Source: Gammaproteobacteria bacterium
GTDB taxonomy: Bacteria; Pseudomonadota; Gammaproteobacteria; Steroidobacterales; GCA-2729495
Direction of reading: 5' to 3'
Assembly: GCA_030429685.1 (NCBI GenBank)
Contig: JAUIEY010000099.1
Location: 1-7,154, forward strand
DNA: 7,154 nt
Numbering within the stretch: position 1 is the first letter of the stretch; each line of letters begins with the position of its first letter. The notes beneath the pieces were generated by a model. That model had not been told where the DNA came from, searched no databases, and saw nothing but the letters and a program-made list of their open reading frames with translations. The translations under genes and the position numbers were made by a program. Shown here piece after piece: positions 1 through 6,926 of the stretch.

Positions 1-108
1 TAGCAAATCCTCATCGGGTAAACGGTCGCGCAAAGCATGCAGTACTGTCAGACCGCCTACGCCCGAATCAAAGATACCTATAGGCTGTTGCTGCGCTGCC
101 GCCGCCAT
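1..108 (-). CDS. murI: Glutamate racemase, N-terminal part (cut by window edge)
   Basis: Glutamate racemase interconverts L- and D-glutamate in the cytoplasm and supplies D-Glu for peptidoglycan. Only the first 36 codons are present; the rest lies beyond base 1. After a short Ala/Gln-rich start (MAAAAQQQP) comes IGIFDSGVGGLTVLHALRD, the conserved N-terminal signature of MurI. Asp14-Ser15 are the substrate-pocket residues of the Asp/Glu racemase fold. The two catalytic cysteines would lie outside the window. The ATG at 108 begins 5 bases after the lysS stop codon, so the gene is probably the last known member of the recJ-prfB-lysS transcript. No clear Shine-Dalgarno sequence precedes the ATG, which suggests translational coupling to lysS. 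The family call is firm; completeness cannot be judged. Confidence 0.9.
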   Translation of the reverse strand, partial: MAAAAQQQPIGIFDSGVGGLTVLHALRDRLPDEDLL

Positions 109-113
109 GGCAG

Positions 114-1640
114 TCAATTGTCAGCGCTGTCGCGCATGTGCGGAAACAAGAGCACATCGCGAATGGACGGTGAGTCGGTCAGCAACATGACAAGCCGGTC
201 TATTCCAACGCCGAGTCCCGCAGTGGGCGGCATGCCATATTCCAGTGCCGTGATGTAATCCTGATCGAAAAACATGGCCTCTTCGTCACCGGCAGATTTT
301 TGCAGCGCCTGAGCCTCAAAGCGCGCTGCCTGATCCTCGGCGTCATTTAGTTCGGAAAAGCCGTTGGCAATTTCCCGGCCGCCGACAAAAAACTCAAAAC
401 GGTCTGTAAGCCAGGGATCAGCATCACTGCGACGGGCCAGCGGCGACACTTCAGCCGGGTACCCGGTAATAAAAGTCGGCTGATCCAGCCGGTGTTCAAC
501 AGTTTTTTCAAAAATCTCTATCAGCAACTTGCCGGATCCGGCGGCATCGGGAACAGGAATATCCATGTCACCGCAAACAGCGGCAAGATAATCGCGATCC
601 CTCAGCTTGCTGCTGTCCAGCTCCGGATTGAAGCGCATCACGGCCTCCTCCACCGTAAGACGCGCATAGCTGCCACCCAAATCATAATCCTGACCCTGGT
701 AGCTAAGCAGGCCGGTGCCATTGATACTCTCCGTCAGGCTTTTGACCATGTTCTCCAGTAATTCGATCAGCACGTTGTAGTCAGCGTAAGCCATGTACAT
801 CTCGAGCATGGTGAATTCGGGATTGTGGCGCGTTGACAGACCTTCGTTGCGGAAACTGCGGTTGATTTCGTATACGCGCTCAAAACCGCCGACTACCAGC
901 CGTTTCAGATACAGTTCCGGCGCAATACGCAGATACAGCTGCCTATCAAGCGCGTTGTGATGAGTAACAAACGGCCGCGCTACTGCGCCGCCCGGAATAG
1001 GCTGCATCATGGGCGTCTCGACCTCAAGAAAGTCCATGGCATCGAGATAGGATCGAATAAACTGCACCACCGCCGCGCGCCGCCTAAATACCTCACGGGA
1101 TTCCCCGGTGACAATCAGATCAACATAGCGCTGGCGGTAACGGGTTTCCTGATCGCTGAGGCCGTGGAATTTTTCCGGTAACGGCTGCAGTGACTTGGTC
1201 AGCAGCACCAGCTCGGCAACGCGCACCGACAATTCACCGGTTTTGGTGCGAAACAGAATTCCGCGCGCCCAGACGATATCGCCAAGATCCCAGCTTTTGA
1301 ATTCCTGATATACGCCCTCCGGCAAAGCATCGCGCTGCAAAAACAGCTGGATCTGGCCCGAACGATCCTGCACGGTAGCGAAGCTCACTTTGCCCATCAC
1401 CCGCTTGGTCATCATGCGGCCGCCAACCTGCACTTCAATCGCGTCGGCCTCCAGCGTTTCGTTGCTGTAGGCGTCGTATATTTCATGTAACTGGCCCGCC
1501 AGCGCCGTGCGGCGATAGCTGTTCGGAAAGTTGAAGCCGTTTTCGCGCAGCGCATGCAGTTTGCGGCGCCGTTCGGCAACCAGCTTGTTCTCCGCATCCG
1601 CCTCATGATGTGCTTTGTTCTTTTCGTTTGCGCCTGACAT
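114..1640 (-). CDS. lysS: Lysyl-tRNA synthetase, class II
   Basis: This cytoplasmic class IIb synthetase charges tRNA-Lys with lysine at the expense of ATP. The product has 508 residues, close to E. coli LysS (505). A basic N-terminal helix (about 1-40) leads into the OB-fold anticodon-binding domain (about 65-150, including GKVSFATVQDRSGQIQLF). The catalytic domain has motif 1 near 204-213 (FLEVETPMM), motif 2 at 253-280 (FERVYEINRSFRNEG, then RHNPEFTMLE) and motif 3 at 475-488 (GLGVGIDRLVMLLT). All key class II residues seem to be present. The ATG at 1640 is chosen because GGAAAG (1649-1644) lies just upstream and the length fits the family. It starts 20 bases after the prfB stop, the same prfB-lysS order as in E. 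coli, and ends 5 bases before murI. Nothing looks truncated. Confidence 0.98.
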   Translation of the reverse strand: MSGANEKNKAHHEADAENKLVAERRRKLHALRENGFNFPNSYRRTALAGQLHEIYDAYSNETLEADAIEVQVGGRMMTKRVMGKVSFATVQDRSGQIQLFLQRDALPEGVYQEFKSWDLGDIVWARGILFRTKTGELSVRVAELVLLTKSLQPLPEKFHGLSDQETRYRQRYVDLIVTGESREVFRRRAAVVQFIRSYLDAMDFLEVETPMMQPIPGGAVARPFVTHHNALDRQLYLRIAPELYLKRLVVGGFERVYEINRSFRNEGLSTRHNPEFTMLEMYMAYADYNVLIELLENMVKSLTESINGTGLLSYQGQDYDLGGSYARLTVEEAVMRFNPELDSSKLRDRDYLAAVCGDMDIPVPDAAGSGKLLIEIFEKTVEHRLDQPTFITGYPAEVSPLARRSDADPWLTDRFEFFVGGREIANGFSELNDAEDQAARFEAQALQKSAGDEEAMFFDQDYITALEYGMPPTAGLGVGIDRLVMLLTDSPSIRDVLLFPHMRDSADN

Positions 1641-1660
1641 TTACTTTCCGTTGTTGCGGC

Positions 1661-2756
1661 CTAAACGCCCTGCTTAAGGCTGGCCTCGATAAATTTATTC
1701 AAATCGCCGTTCAGCACCGAATCCGGATCGCCGGATTCAACACCGGTGCGCAGATCCTTTACTCGCGACTGGTCCAGTACATAGGAGCGTATCTGACTGC
1801 CCCAGCCTACGTCCGACTTGCCTTCCTCCTGCAGCTGCGCCTCTTCTCGCCGTTTTTGTTCTTCCAGTTCATATAGTCGCGCCTTCAGTTGCTTCAGCGC
1901 GGTTGCGCGATTCTTGTGCTGCGAACGGTCATTCTGGCATTGCACCACAATGCCGGTAGGATTGTGGGTAATGCGCACTGCGGATTCGGTCTTGTTGACA
2001 TGCTGACCACCCGCGCCACTGGCCCGATAGACATCCACGCGCAAATCGGAGGGATCAATTTCTATCTCTATGTCGTCGTCGATTTCCGGGGACACAAATA
2101 CAGAGGCAAAAGAGGTATGCCGACGATTGCCCGAGTCAAACGGTGACTTGCGCACCAGCCGGTGCACACCCGTTTCGGTGCGCAGCCAGCCATAGGCATA
2201 TTCACCTTTGACGTAAACGGTGGCGCTTTTCAGACCCGCCACATCGCCGGCCGAGGCTTCAATAAGATCCGCCTCAAAACCGTTCGCCTCGCACCAGCGC
2301 AGGTACATACGCAACAGCATTTCCGACCAGTCCTGGGCTTCGGTGCCGCCGGCACCTGACTGGATATCAACAAAAGCGTTGGCGGCATCCGCCTTGCCGC
2401 TGAACATACGCTGAAACTCGAGCCGCTCGATTTTTTCCCGCATGACCGCAAGATCTGCCGCAATATCAGCCTGGGTTTCGGCATCGTCTTCTTCACGCGC
2501 CAGTTCCAGCAGCTCACCGGCATCCTGCAGCCCCTGGGTCACTTCATCCAGCGGCAGCAGCACGGCCTCAAGCCGGGCGCGCTCTTTGCCCAGTTCCTCG
2601 GCCTTTTTCTGATCATTCCAGATCGCCGGGTCCTCGAACTCCTGAAGAATCTGGTTAAGACGGTCTAACTGATTGTCAAAGTCAAAGATACCTCCTCAGC
2701 GCAACCGAGCGCTCGCGAAGGTCGTCAATAACTTCCGGTATGTGGGAGAGTTCCAT
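1661..2756 (-). CDS. prfB: Peptide chain release factor 2 (programmed +1 frameshift)
   Basis: RF2 recognises UGA and UAA stop codons in the ribosomal A site and triggers peptide release. The gene is read in two frames. Codons 1-24 (MELSHIPEVIDDLRERSVAL, then RRYL) run from the ATG at 2756 to CTT at 2685 and are followed by an in-frame TGA. Skipping T2684 gives Asp25 (GAC) and another 339 codons to the TAG at 1663-1661. The total is 364 residues, against 365 in E. coli. The stop-codon-reading tripeptide SPF is at 204-206 and the catalytic GGQ at 249-251 (SGAGGQHVN). The residue matching E. coli K-12 Thr246 is Ala, as in most RF2 proteins, where K-12 has a less active form. The ATG lies 14 bases after the recJ stop, with a weak Shine-Dalgarno sequence, suggesting coupling to recJ. 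The gene is intact despite its apparent stop. Confidence 0.97.
2681..2696 (-). promoter_or_regulatory. prfB: prfB programmed +1 frameshift signal
   Basis: Read on the minus strand, the site is AGGAGG (2696-2691), TAT, CTT (2687-2685), TGA (2684-2682), C2681. An internal Shine-Dalgarno-like sequence sits three bases before the slippery CTT, and TGA followed by C is a poorly terminating context. This is the canonical RF2 autoregulatory element; E. coli has AGGGGG-TAT-CTT-TGA-C. When RF2 is scarce, the ribosome pauses at TGA and slips +1 from CUU to UUU, making full-length RF2. When RF2 is plentiful, it terminates after 24 residues. The conserved protein sequence resumes exactly in the +1 frame (DFDNQLDRLNQIL). 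Confidence 0.97.
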
Positions 2757-2770
2757 AAGCGGGCGTAATG

Positions 2771-4525
2771 CTAGACGCATTCAATATGTTCCACAACCAA
2801 TTGAGGGCTGCGCCGGCCACGGTATTCATTAACGTCGAGTCGATAGGCAAGCTCGCACAACGCACCCCGTTCGGCAGGTATCGGGTCGGCATGGAAAAAT
2901 GCGATTGCCTCAATGGGCGTGCCACCATCCGCATGCCGCAGAGTCAGCTTCAGGTGTTGCTCGCCGACAATTTTCTGCGCCAACAGCTCGAAGCGACCGT
3001 CAAATATCGGCTCCGGAAACCCCTGCCCCCACGGGCCGGCTGCCCGGACCTGTTCGGCAAACGCCAGGCCAATTTCATTCTGCTGCAGCTCGCCATCGGA
3101 CCAGATACGGCCGGCTTCGGGAATGGCGTCGACATGGCCCTCTGCCGCCGTGACAAAGGCGCGCTGGAATGCCTCCAGCCGGGATATTTCCAGCGACAGG
3201 CCGGCAGCCATGGCGTGTCCGCCAAAGCGGCTGATCATACCCGGATGCCGGGCATCAACTTCGGCCAGCAAATCACGCATGTGGACGCCCTTCACTGATC
3301 TGCCGGACCCCTTCAGCAGCCCGTCTGTCTCGCCGCGGGCAAACGCGATGACCGGGCGATTGAGCCGCTCCTTGATGCGATTCGCTACCAGTCCGACCAC
3401 CCCCTGGTGCCATGCCGGATCGTACAGGCAGGCGGCCGCAAGCTGGTCGTCCTGTAATTCCTGCAGGACGGCATCAATGTGCAGTTCGGCGTCGGCCTGC
3501 ATGGATTGTTGCAGGCGTTTGCGCTCTTCATTCAGGCGCGACAGGGTTGCGGCCATTGCCGCAGCATCCGTTGCGGCATCGCTAAGCAGGCATTCTATGC
3601 CCACGGCGATGTCATCCAGCCTGCCCGCAGCATTCAGCCGCGGGGCTATGGCAAAACCGAGATCTGCCGCGGTTGCATCGGCGGGATTCCGGCCGGCTGC
3701 CGCAAATAAGGCGCTGATACCCGGCCGGGTATGACCGCTGCGTATACGCTGCAAGCCCTGCGCTACCAGCACGCGGTTGTTGAAATCCAGCGGCACCATG
3801 TCGGCCACCGTACCCAGCGCGACCAGATCCAGGCAGGCTGCGCAAGTCCGGCGGGCGACAGCAGCATCCAGCAACCCCTCGCCGGCCAGCTGCTGTCCCA
3901 GCGCCGCCATCACATAGAAAGCCACCCCTACTCCGGCTAGCGCTTTGCTACCGAATGCGCTGCCGGGCAGATTCGGGTTCACAATGACCGCCGCTTCCGG
4001 CAAGTCGTCGCCGGGCAGATGGTGGTCGGTGATGATGACGTCAATACCGTGTTGCGCCGCGCGGGCGACGCCGGTCTGACTGCTGATGCCGTTGTCCACG
4101 GTAATAATCAGTTGCGGCGCAGGTGTCCGATCAGCCTCACAGCGCGCCAGTGCCGCGTCCACCAGCGCGGGGGACAGGCCATAGCCAAAGCGGAAGCGGT
4201 CGGGCACCAGGTAAGCGGCCGCCGTAAAACCAAACGCCCGCAGACATGTCATCACCAGAGCCGCGGCCGTCGCGCCGTCCGCGTCGAAATCGCCGACAAC
4301 CAGTACCCGCTGCTGTAGTTGCCGTGCCGCAGCCAGCCGCTCAGCAGCGGCTGCCGTGCCGGCCAGCGAACTGACCGGCAGCAGCCCTGACAACGCCGTA
4401 TCGAGCTGTGCTGCTGTGACACCGCGGGCCGCAAACACGCGCCGCAGCGGCACCGCCAGAGAATCCGGCAACACCTGTAGTTGCTCAGCAGCAACGCTCC
4501 GGCGCACAATTACCTTCGTGCTCAT
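2771..4525 (-). CDS. recJ: Single-stranded-DNA-specific 5'-3' exonuclease RecJ
   Basis: RecJ degrades single-stranded DNA 5' to 3' in RecFOR recombination, mismatch repair and base excision repair. The product has 584 residues, against 577 in E. coli. The DHH phosphoesterase core carries DFDADGATA (79-87), VDNGISS (143-149) and TDHHLPGDD (166-174), followed by LVALGTVADMVPLD (234-247), whose Asp242 is a further metal ligand. The DHHA1 domain includes KGSGRS (405-410) and FGGHAMAAGLSLE (434-446), and a C-terminal OB-type domain follows (WGQGFPEPIFDGRF). All DHH-family metal ligands are visible, so the enzyme should be active. The start ATG at 4525 gives an N-terminus that aligns with E. coli RecJ; the Shine-Dalgarno sequence is weak. 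recJ leads the recJ-prfB-lysS-murI cluster and diverges from the Mth938-family gene with 32 bases between start codons. Confidence 0.97.
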   Translation of the reverse strand: MSTKVIVRRSVAAEQLQVLPDSLAVPLRRVFAARGVTAAQLDTALSGLLPVSSLAGTAAAAERLAAARQLQQRVLVVGDFDADGATAAALVMTCLRAFGFTAAAYLVPDRFRFGYGLSPALVDAALARCEADRTPAPQLIITVDNGISSQTGVARAAQHGIDVIITDHHLPGDDLPEAAVIVNPNLPGSAFGSKALAGVGVAFYVMAALGQQLAGEGLLDAAVARRTCAACLDLVALGTVADMVPLDFNNRVLVAQGLQRIRSGHTRPGISALFAAAGRNPADATAADLGFAIAPRLNAAGRLDDIAVGIECLLSDAATDAAAMAATLSRLNEERKRLQQSMQADAELHIDAVLQELQDDQLAAACLYDPAWHQGVVGLVANRIKERLNRPVIAFARGETDGLLKGSGRSVKGVHMRDLLAEVDARHPGMISRFGGHAMAAGLSLEISRLEAFQRAFVTAAEGHVDAIPEAGRIWSDGELQQNEIGLAFAEQVRAAGPWGQGFPEPIFDGRFELLAQKIVGEQHLKLTLRHADGGTPIEAIAFFHADPIPAERGALCELAYRLDVNEYRGRRSPQLVVEHIECV

Positions 4526-4560
4526 CGTTTAACCGTGGTTCTCAGTTTTTTTCAATTATG
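4526..4560 (-). promoter_or_regulatory. Candidate recJ promoter -10 region in the divergent gap
   Basis: On the minus strand, CATAAT (4560-4555) matches the sigma-70 -10 consensus at five of six bases and lies about 30 bases upstream of the recJ ATG. No good -35 is present; TTCAGT, about 18 bases further upstream, is poor. The -10 would overlap the ATG of the divergent Mth938-family gene. The gap also holds a run of seven T (4546-4552) and a small inverted repeat, AACC-GT-GGTT (4531-4540). This is an inference from sequence alone, and the actual promoters may lie inside the flanking coding regions. Confidence 0.3.
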
Positions 4561-4926
4561 CGTTTTTCGTCCGACCCGACTGAACAAAACCAGATTCGCG
4601 CCTGTGAACCGGGCGCAATTCACCTGCGCGATACCGTGCTTCGCGATCACGTCATCATTTCCGCAACTGAACTGATCACCGACTGGCAGCCGGCAGCCAT
4701 CGAGTCGCTGAGCATAGCGGATTTTGAGCCGGCACTTGCGCTGCAGCCGGAAATTCTGCTGCTTGGAACCGGCGCACGGCAGACTTTTCCCGATATTGCC
4801 GTACTGACCGAAATCATGCGCATGGGCGTGGCTATCGAAGTCATGCAGACAGTAGCCGCCTGTCGCACCTTTAATGTCCTGATCAATGAGCGACGCGCAG
4901 CGGTAGCCGCACTGCTGGTCGACTAA
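4558..4926 (+). CDS. Mth938-like domain (DUF498) protein
   Basis: This is a 122-residue soluble protein of the Mth938/DUF498 family, related to mitochondrial complex I assembly factor NDUFAF3. Its biochemical role in bacteria is not established. The family hallmarks are visible: a central strand-loop ILLLGTG (66-72) followed by a conserved Pro (FPDI, 77-80), then GVAIEVMQTVAACRTFNVL (90-108) and a closing helix with ERRAAVAALL (111-120). No signal peptide or membrane segment is seen. The ATG at 4558 is the only reasonable start: no in-frame start codon occurs in the intergenic gap, and the N-terminus fits the family. No Shine-Dalgarno sequence precedes it, only a T-rich stretch. It is the only plus-strand gene in the window, divergent from recJ and converging on nlpD (35 bases between stops). 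Its placement beside recJ occurs in other gammaproteobacteria as far as I recall. Confidence 0.9.
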   Translation: MRFSSDPTEQNQIRACEPGAIHLRDTVLRDHVIISATELITDWQPAAIESLSIADFEPALALQPEILLLGTGARQTFPDIAVLTEIMRMGVAIEVMQTVAACRTFNVLINERRAAVAALLVD

Positions 4927-4961
4927 CTACCCTGCAAAACACAATTGCGGCGCGAAACACA

Positions 4962-5642
4962 CTAGCGGCGCGGCAGGTACTGCTGCGGGTTCACCGGCTG
5001 GCCATTGCGGCGTATCTCGAAATGCAGCCGCGCATCCCCGGCGCGGGTCTGCCCCATATCGGCAATATGCTGTCGGGCCTTGATACGATCGCCTTCGCGT
5101 ACCCGCAAGCGCGAATTGAATCCGTAAGCGCTCAGCCACGTGTCATTGTGCTTAATAATTAATAGCTGCCCGTAGCTTGGCAGCCCGTCACCGGCATAAA
5201 CCACTTCACCGGCGGCAACCGCGTATATCGGCTGGCCTTTGCTGCCGGCGATGCGCAGGCCTGACTCGGTGCTCGGCGAAGCGCCAAAAGCTGCCGTCAC
5301 CCTGCCCTGTGTCGGCCAGTTCCAGCGCGGCGCGGGCCAGGCTTTGGGTGGCGGAGCGGAGCGTCGGCCGGCGACGGCTTTACCTCCGCCAGCCGGCGCC
5401 CGCAACCGCAATTTCTGCCCCGCTCGGATATAGGTGCCGTCACCCAGCCCATTCCAGGCTGCCAGGCGCCGGTGATCAAGGTCGTAGCGCATGGCGATGG
5501 AGTACAACGTTTCGCCCGGGCGGACCGTGTGCACATCAGGGTTCCAGCGTAATGCACTGCTGCACGAAGCCAGCCACAGGCTGCACAGCAGCAGCGCAAC
5601 CGGCAGCCGGCTCCGCGCATTTTCTGACCGGTTCACTGCCAC
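4962..5642 (-). CDS. nlpD: NlpD-like lipoprotein, LysM and degenerate LytM domains
   Basis: In E. coli, NlpD is an outer-membrane lipoprotein that activates amidase AmiC to split septal peptidoglycan. From the GTG at 5642 (226 residues), a hydrophobic signal sequence ends in the lipobox LASC, with lipidated Cys27. A LysM domain spans about 38-81 (HTVRPGETLYSIAMRYDL to IRAGQKLRL). A short Ala/Pro/Arg-rich linker leads to a LytM (M23) domain (about 112-226) ending in LHFEIRRNGQPVNPQQYLPRR, very close to E. coli NlpD. The zinc-binding HxxxD is replaced by Glu126...Arg130, and the first His of HxH by Arg205, so it should not cleave peptidoglycan itself. Start alternatives are GTG at 5636 (224 residues, equally good signal peptide) or TTG at 5699 (adds a Cys/Trp-rich, unlikely extension). 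GGACGG lies five bases before the GTG at 5642. It follows the DedA-family gene by 19 bases. It is shorter than E. coli NlpD because the linker is short. Confidence 0.9.
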   Translation of the reverse strand: MAVNRSENARSRLPVALLLCSLWLASCSSALRWNPDVHTVRPGETLYSIAMRYDLDHRRLAAWNGLGDGTYIRAGQKLRLRAPAGGGKAVAGRRSAPPPKAWPAPRWNWPTQGRVTAAFGASPSTESGLRIAGSKGQPIYAVAAGEVVYAGDGLPSYGQLLIIKHNDTWLSAYGFNSRLRVREGDRIKARQHIADMGQTRAGDARLHFEIRRNGQPVNPQQYLPRR

Positions 5643-5661
5643 CGCTACCGTCCGGGAACAA

Positions 5662-6237
5662 TCAACGCAGCAGCATGTAGGCCAGCACCAGCAAGGCAAC
5701 CACCAGCCACCCCAGCCATTCTACGTAACGCCGCAACATCAGCTCGACGCGCGGCCCGCCCCAGAAAATCAACCCGGCCACCAGAAAAAAACGCGCGCCG
5801 CGGCCCACCAGCGAAGCAAGCACAAAAGGTGCCAGCGGCATGGCCATGGCGCCCGCCGAAATGGTGAATATTTTGTAGGGGATGGGTGAGAAACCGGCGG
5901 CCAGCACGGCCCAGAAACCCCAGCTGGTAAACCACTCGCTTGCCAGTGCGTAAGCATTACTGTAGCCGAAGCGATCCACCAGCGGCATTACAGCATCTAT
6001 AGCCCAAACGCCGATGGCAAATCCGGCAATGCCGCCGGCCAGTGATGCCAGCGTCGTGTTGAGTGCAAAACTCCAGGCTTTTTCCGGCCGGGCCACCACC
6101 ATCGGCGCCAGCATGACATCAGGGGGGATCGGAAAAAACGATGATTCCGCGAAACTGAGACCCGCCAGATACCAGGGCGCATGCTCATGCCGCGACCAGT
6201 TAAGCACCCGGTCGAGCAACGGAGCGAACAATTTCAT
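5662..6237 (-). CDS. yqaA: DedA/YqaA family inner-membrane protein (VTT domain)
   Basis: This 191-residue polytopic membrane protein belongs to the DedA (SNARE-associated, VTT) superfamily, closest in character to YqaA-type members. DedA proteins include flippases for undecaprenyl phosphate and other phospholipids, but the substrate of YqaA-type members is not settled. The two re-entrant hairpin signatures are visible: E31 with FFPIPPDVMLAP (34-45), and FSPIPYKIFTISAGA (116-130), followed by GRGARFFL (145-152). Hydrophobic segments lie around 22-48, 55-82, 103-140, 148-160 and 173-190. The ATG at 6237 overlaps the pcm stop codon (ATGA) and is preceded by an AAGG Shine-Dalgarno sequence about seven bases away. 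A YqaA-type gene between pcm and nlpD is a known gammaproteobacterial arrangement. The family call is firm; the exact ortholog name is less so. Confidence 0.88.
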   Translation of the reverse strand: MKLFAPLLDRVLNWSRHEHAPWYLAGLSFAESSFFPIPPDVMLAPMVVARPEKAWSFALNTTLASLAGGIAGFAIGVWAIDAVMPLVDRFGYSNAYALASEWFTSWGFWAVLAAGFSPIPYKIFTISAGAMAMPLAPFVLASLVGRGARFFLVAGLIFWGGPRVELMLRRYVEWLGWLVVALLVLAYMLLR

Positions 6238-6926
6238 CGGCTGCCTTTCTCCCTGCCCTCAACCATGGGTACAAATACCACCCCGCCCAGATCCTCACGC
6301 CGCAGGCCATCGTCGGTGCGGGTGATGCGCAGCAAACGCTGCTCGCCTCCGTCGGGTCCGACCGGAACCACGAGCCGCCCGCCGGGTGCCAGTTGTTCCA
6401 GCAGTTTTTCCGGCACCTGATCCGGCGCAGCGGTGACAATGATACCGTCAAACGGCGCCTGACCCGGCCAGCCGCCGAAGCCGTCATCGTTGCGAAAGCG
6501 CACATTGCCGACCCGCAGCGCCCGCAAACGATCGCGGGTGTCGCTCAGCAACGGCGCAAGGCGTTCAATGGAAAACAGTTGCCGCACAAACGGTGACAGC
6601 ACGGCAGTCTGGTAGCCGCAGCCGGTGCCGATCTCCAGCGCTTTTGGCAACGTGCGCAAGCCACCCGATTCGTCTTCCAGCAGTGCCTGAGTCATCAGTG
6701 CGACCACGTAAGGCTGGGAAATGGTTTGCCCCTGACCAATCGGCAATGCATTGTCTTCGTAGGCGCGGCTCGACAGCGCCTCATCCACAAACAAATGGCG
6801 TGGCACATTGCGAATGCGCTCCAGAATTTCCGGCTGGGTTATGCCGTTCTGCTGCAACCGCTGCACCAGCCGGTCGCGAGTGCGGGCCGAAGTCATGCCA
6901 ATACCCTGCAGGCGCGAGGCACTCAT
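6234..6926 (-). CDS. pcm: Protein-L-isoaspartate O-methyltransferase
   Basis: Pcm methylates the abnormal isoaspartyl carboxyl group in aged proteins with S-adenosylmethionine, allowing repair to normal aspartate in the cytoplasm. The 230-residue product carries the PCMT signature LPIGQGQTISQP (61-72), SAM-binding motif I LEIGTGCGYQTAVLS (97-111), the acidic strand end FSIER (118-122), FDGIIVTAA (159-167) and LAPGGRLVVPVG (179-190), ending in VFVPMVEG. E. coli Pcm has 208 residues; here the N-terminus is longer. The ATG at 6926 overlaps the surE stop (ATGA) and has GAGGG nine bases upstream. The internal ATG at 6896 (Met11, beginning MTSARTRDRL) has CAGGG seven bases upstream and matches the start of Pseudomonas-type Pcm, so the true start is uncertain. 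The stop overlaps the DedA-family start. Confidence 0.96.
   Translation of the reverse strand: MSASRLQGIGMTSARTRDRLVQRLQQNGITQPEILERIRNVPRHLFVDEALSSRAYEDNALPIGQGQTISQPYVVALMTQALLEDESGGLRTLPKALEIGTGCGYQTAVLSPFVRQLFSIERLAPLLSDTRDRLRALRVGNVRFRNDDGFGGWPGQAPFDGIIVTAAPDQVPEKLLEQLAPGGRLVVPVGPDGGEQRLLRITRTDDGLRREDLGGVVFVPMVEGREKGSR

Noticed and set aside
2682..2756. prfB read as a pseudogene with a premature TGA.
   Set aside because: The TGA sits in the canonical RF2 frameshift signal, and the +1 frame resumes with conserved sequence and full family length.
2768..3298. A 176-codon plus-strand open frame antisense to the recJ 3' end.
   Set aside because: There is no domain signature, and the opposite strand encodes conserved RecJ sequence throughout.
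2913..3734. A 273-codon plus-strand open frame antisense to recJ.
   Set aside because: It lies wholly opposite the highly conserved recJ coding region, its product is Ser/Ala/Arg/Pro-rich with no recognisable domain, and such frames are expected opposite GC-rich genes.
4927..4972. A possible bidirectional terminator between the convergent stops, and an 8-base direct repeat GCGGCGCG (4947-4954 and 4965-4972).
   Set aside because: I found no stable hairpin followed by a T run on either strand, and an 8-base GC repeat is not significant in GC-rich DNA.
5177..5680. A 167-codon plus-strand open frame antisense to nlpD.
   Set aside because: The product is rich in Arg, Ala, Ser and Pro with no family resemblance, and it mirrors the real LysM/LytM gene.
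5643..5699. An upstream TTG start for nlpD adding about 19 residues.
   Set aside because: It would overlap the DedA-family gene, add a Cys/Trp-rich stretch before the signal peptide and spoil an otherwise typical lipoprotein leader.
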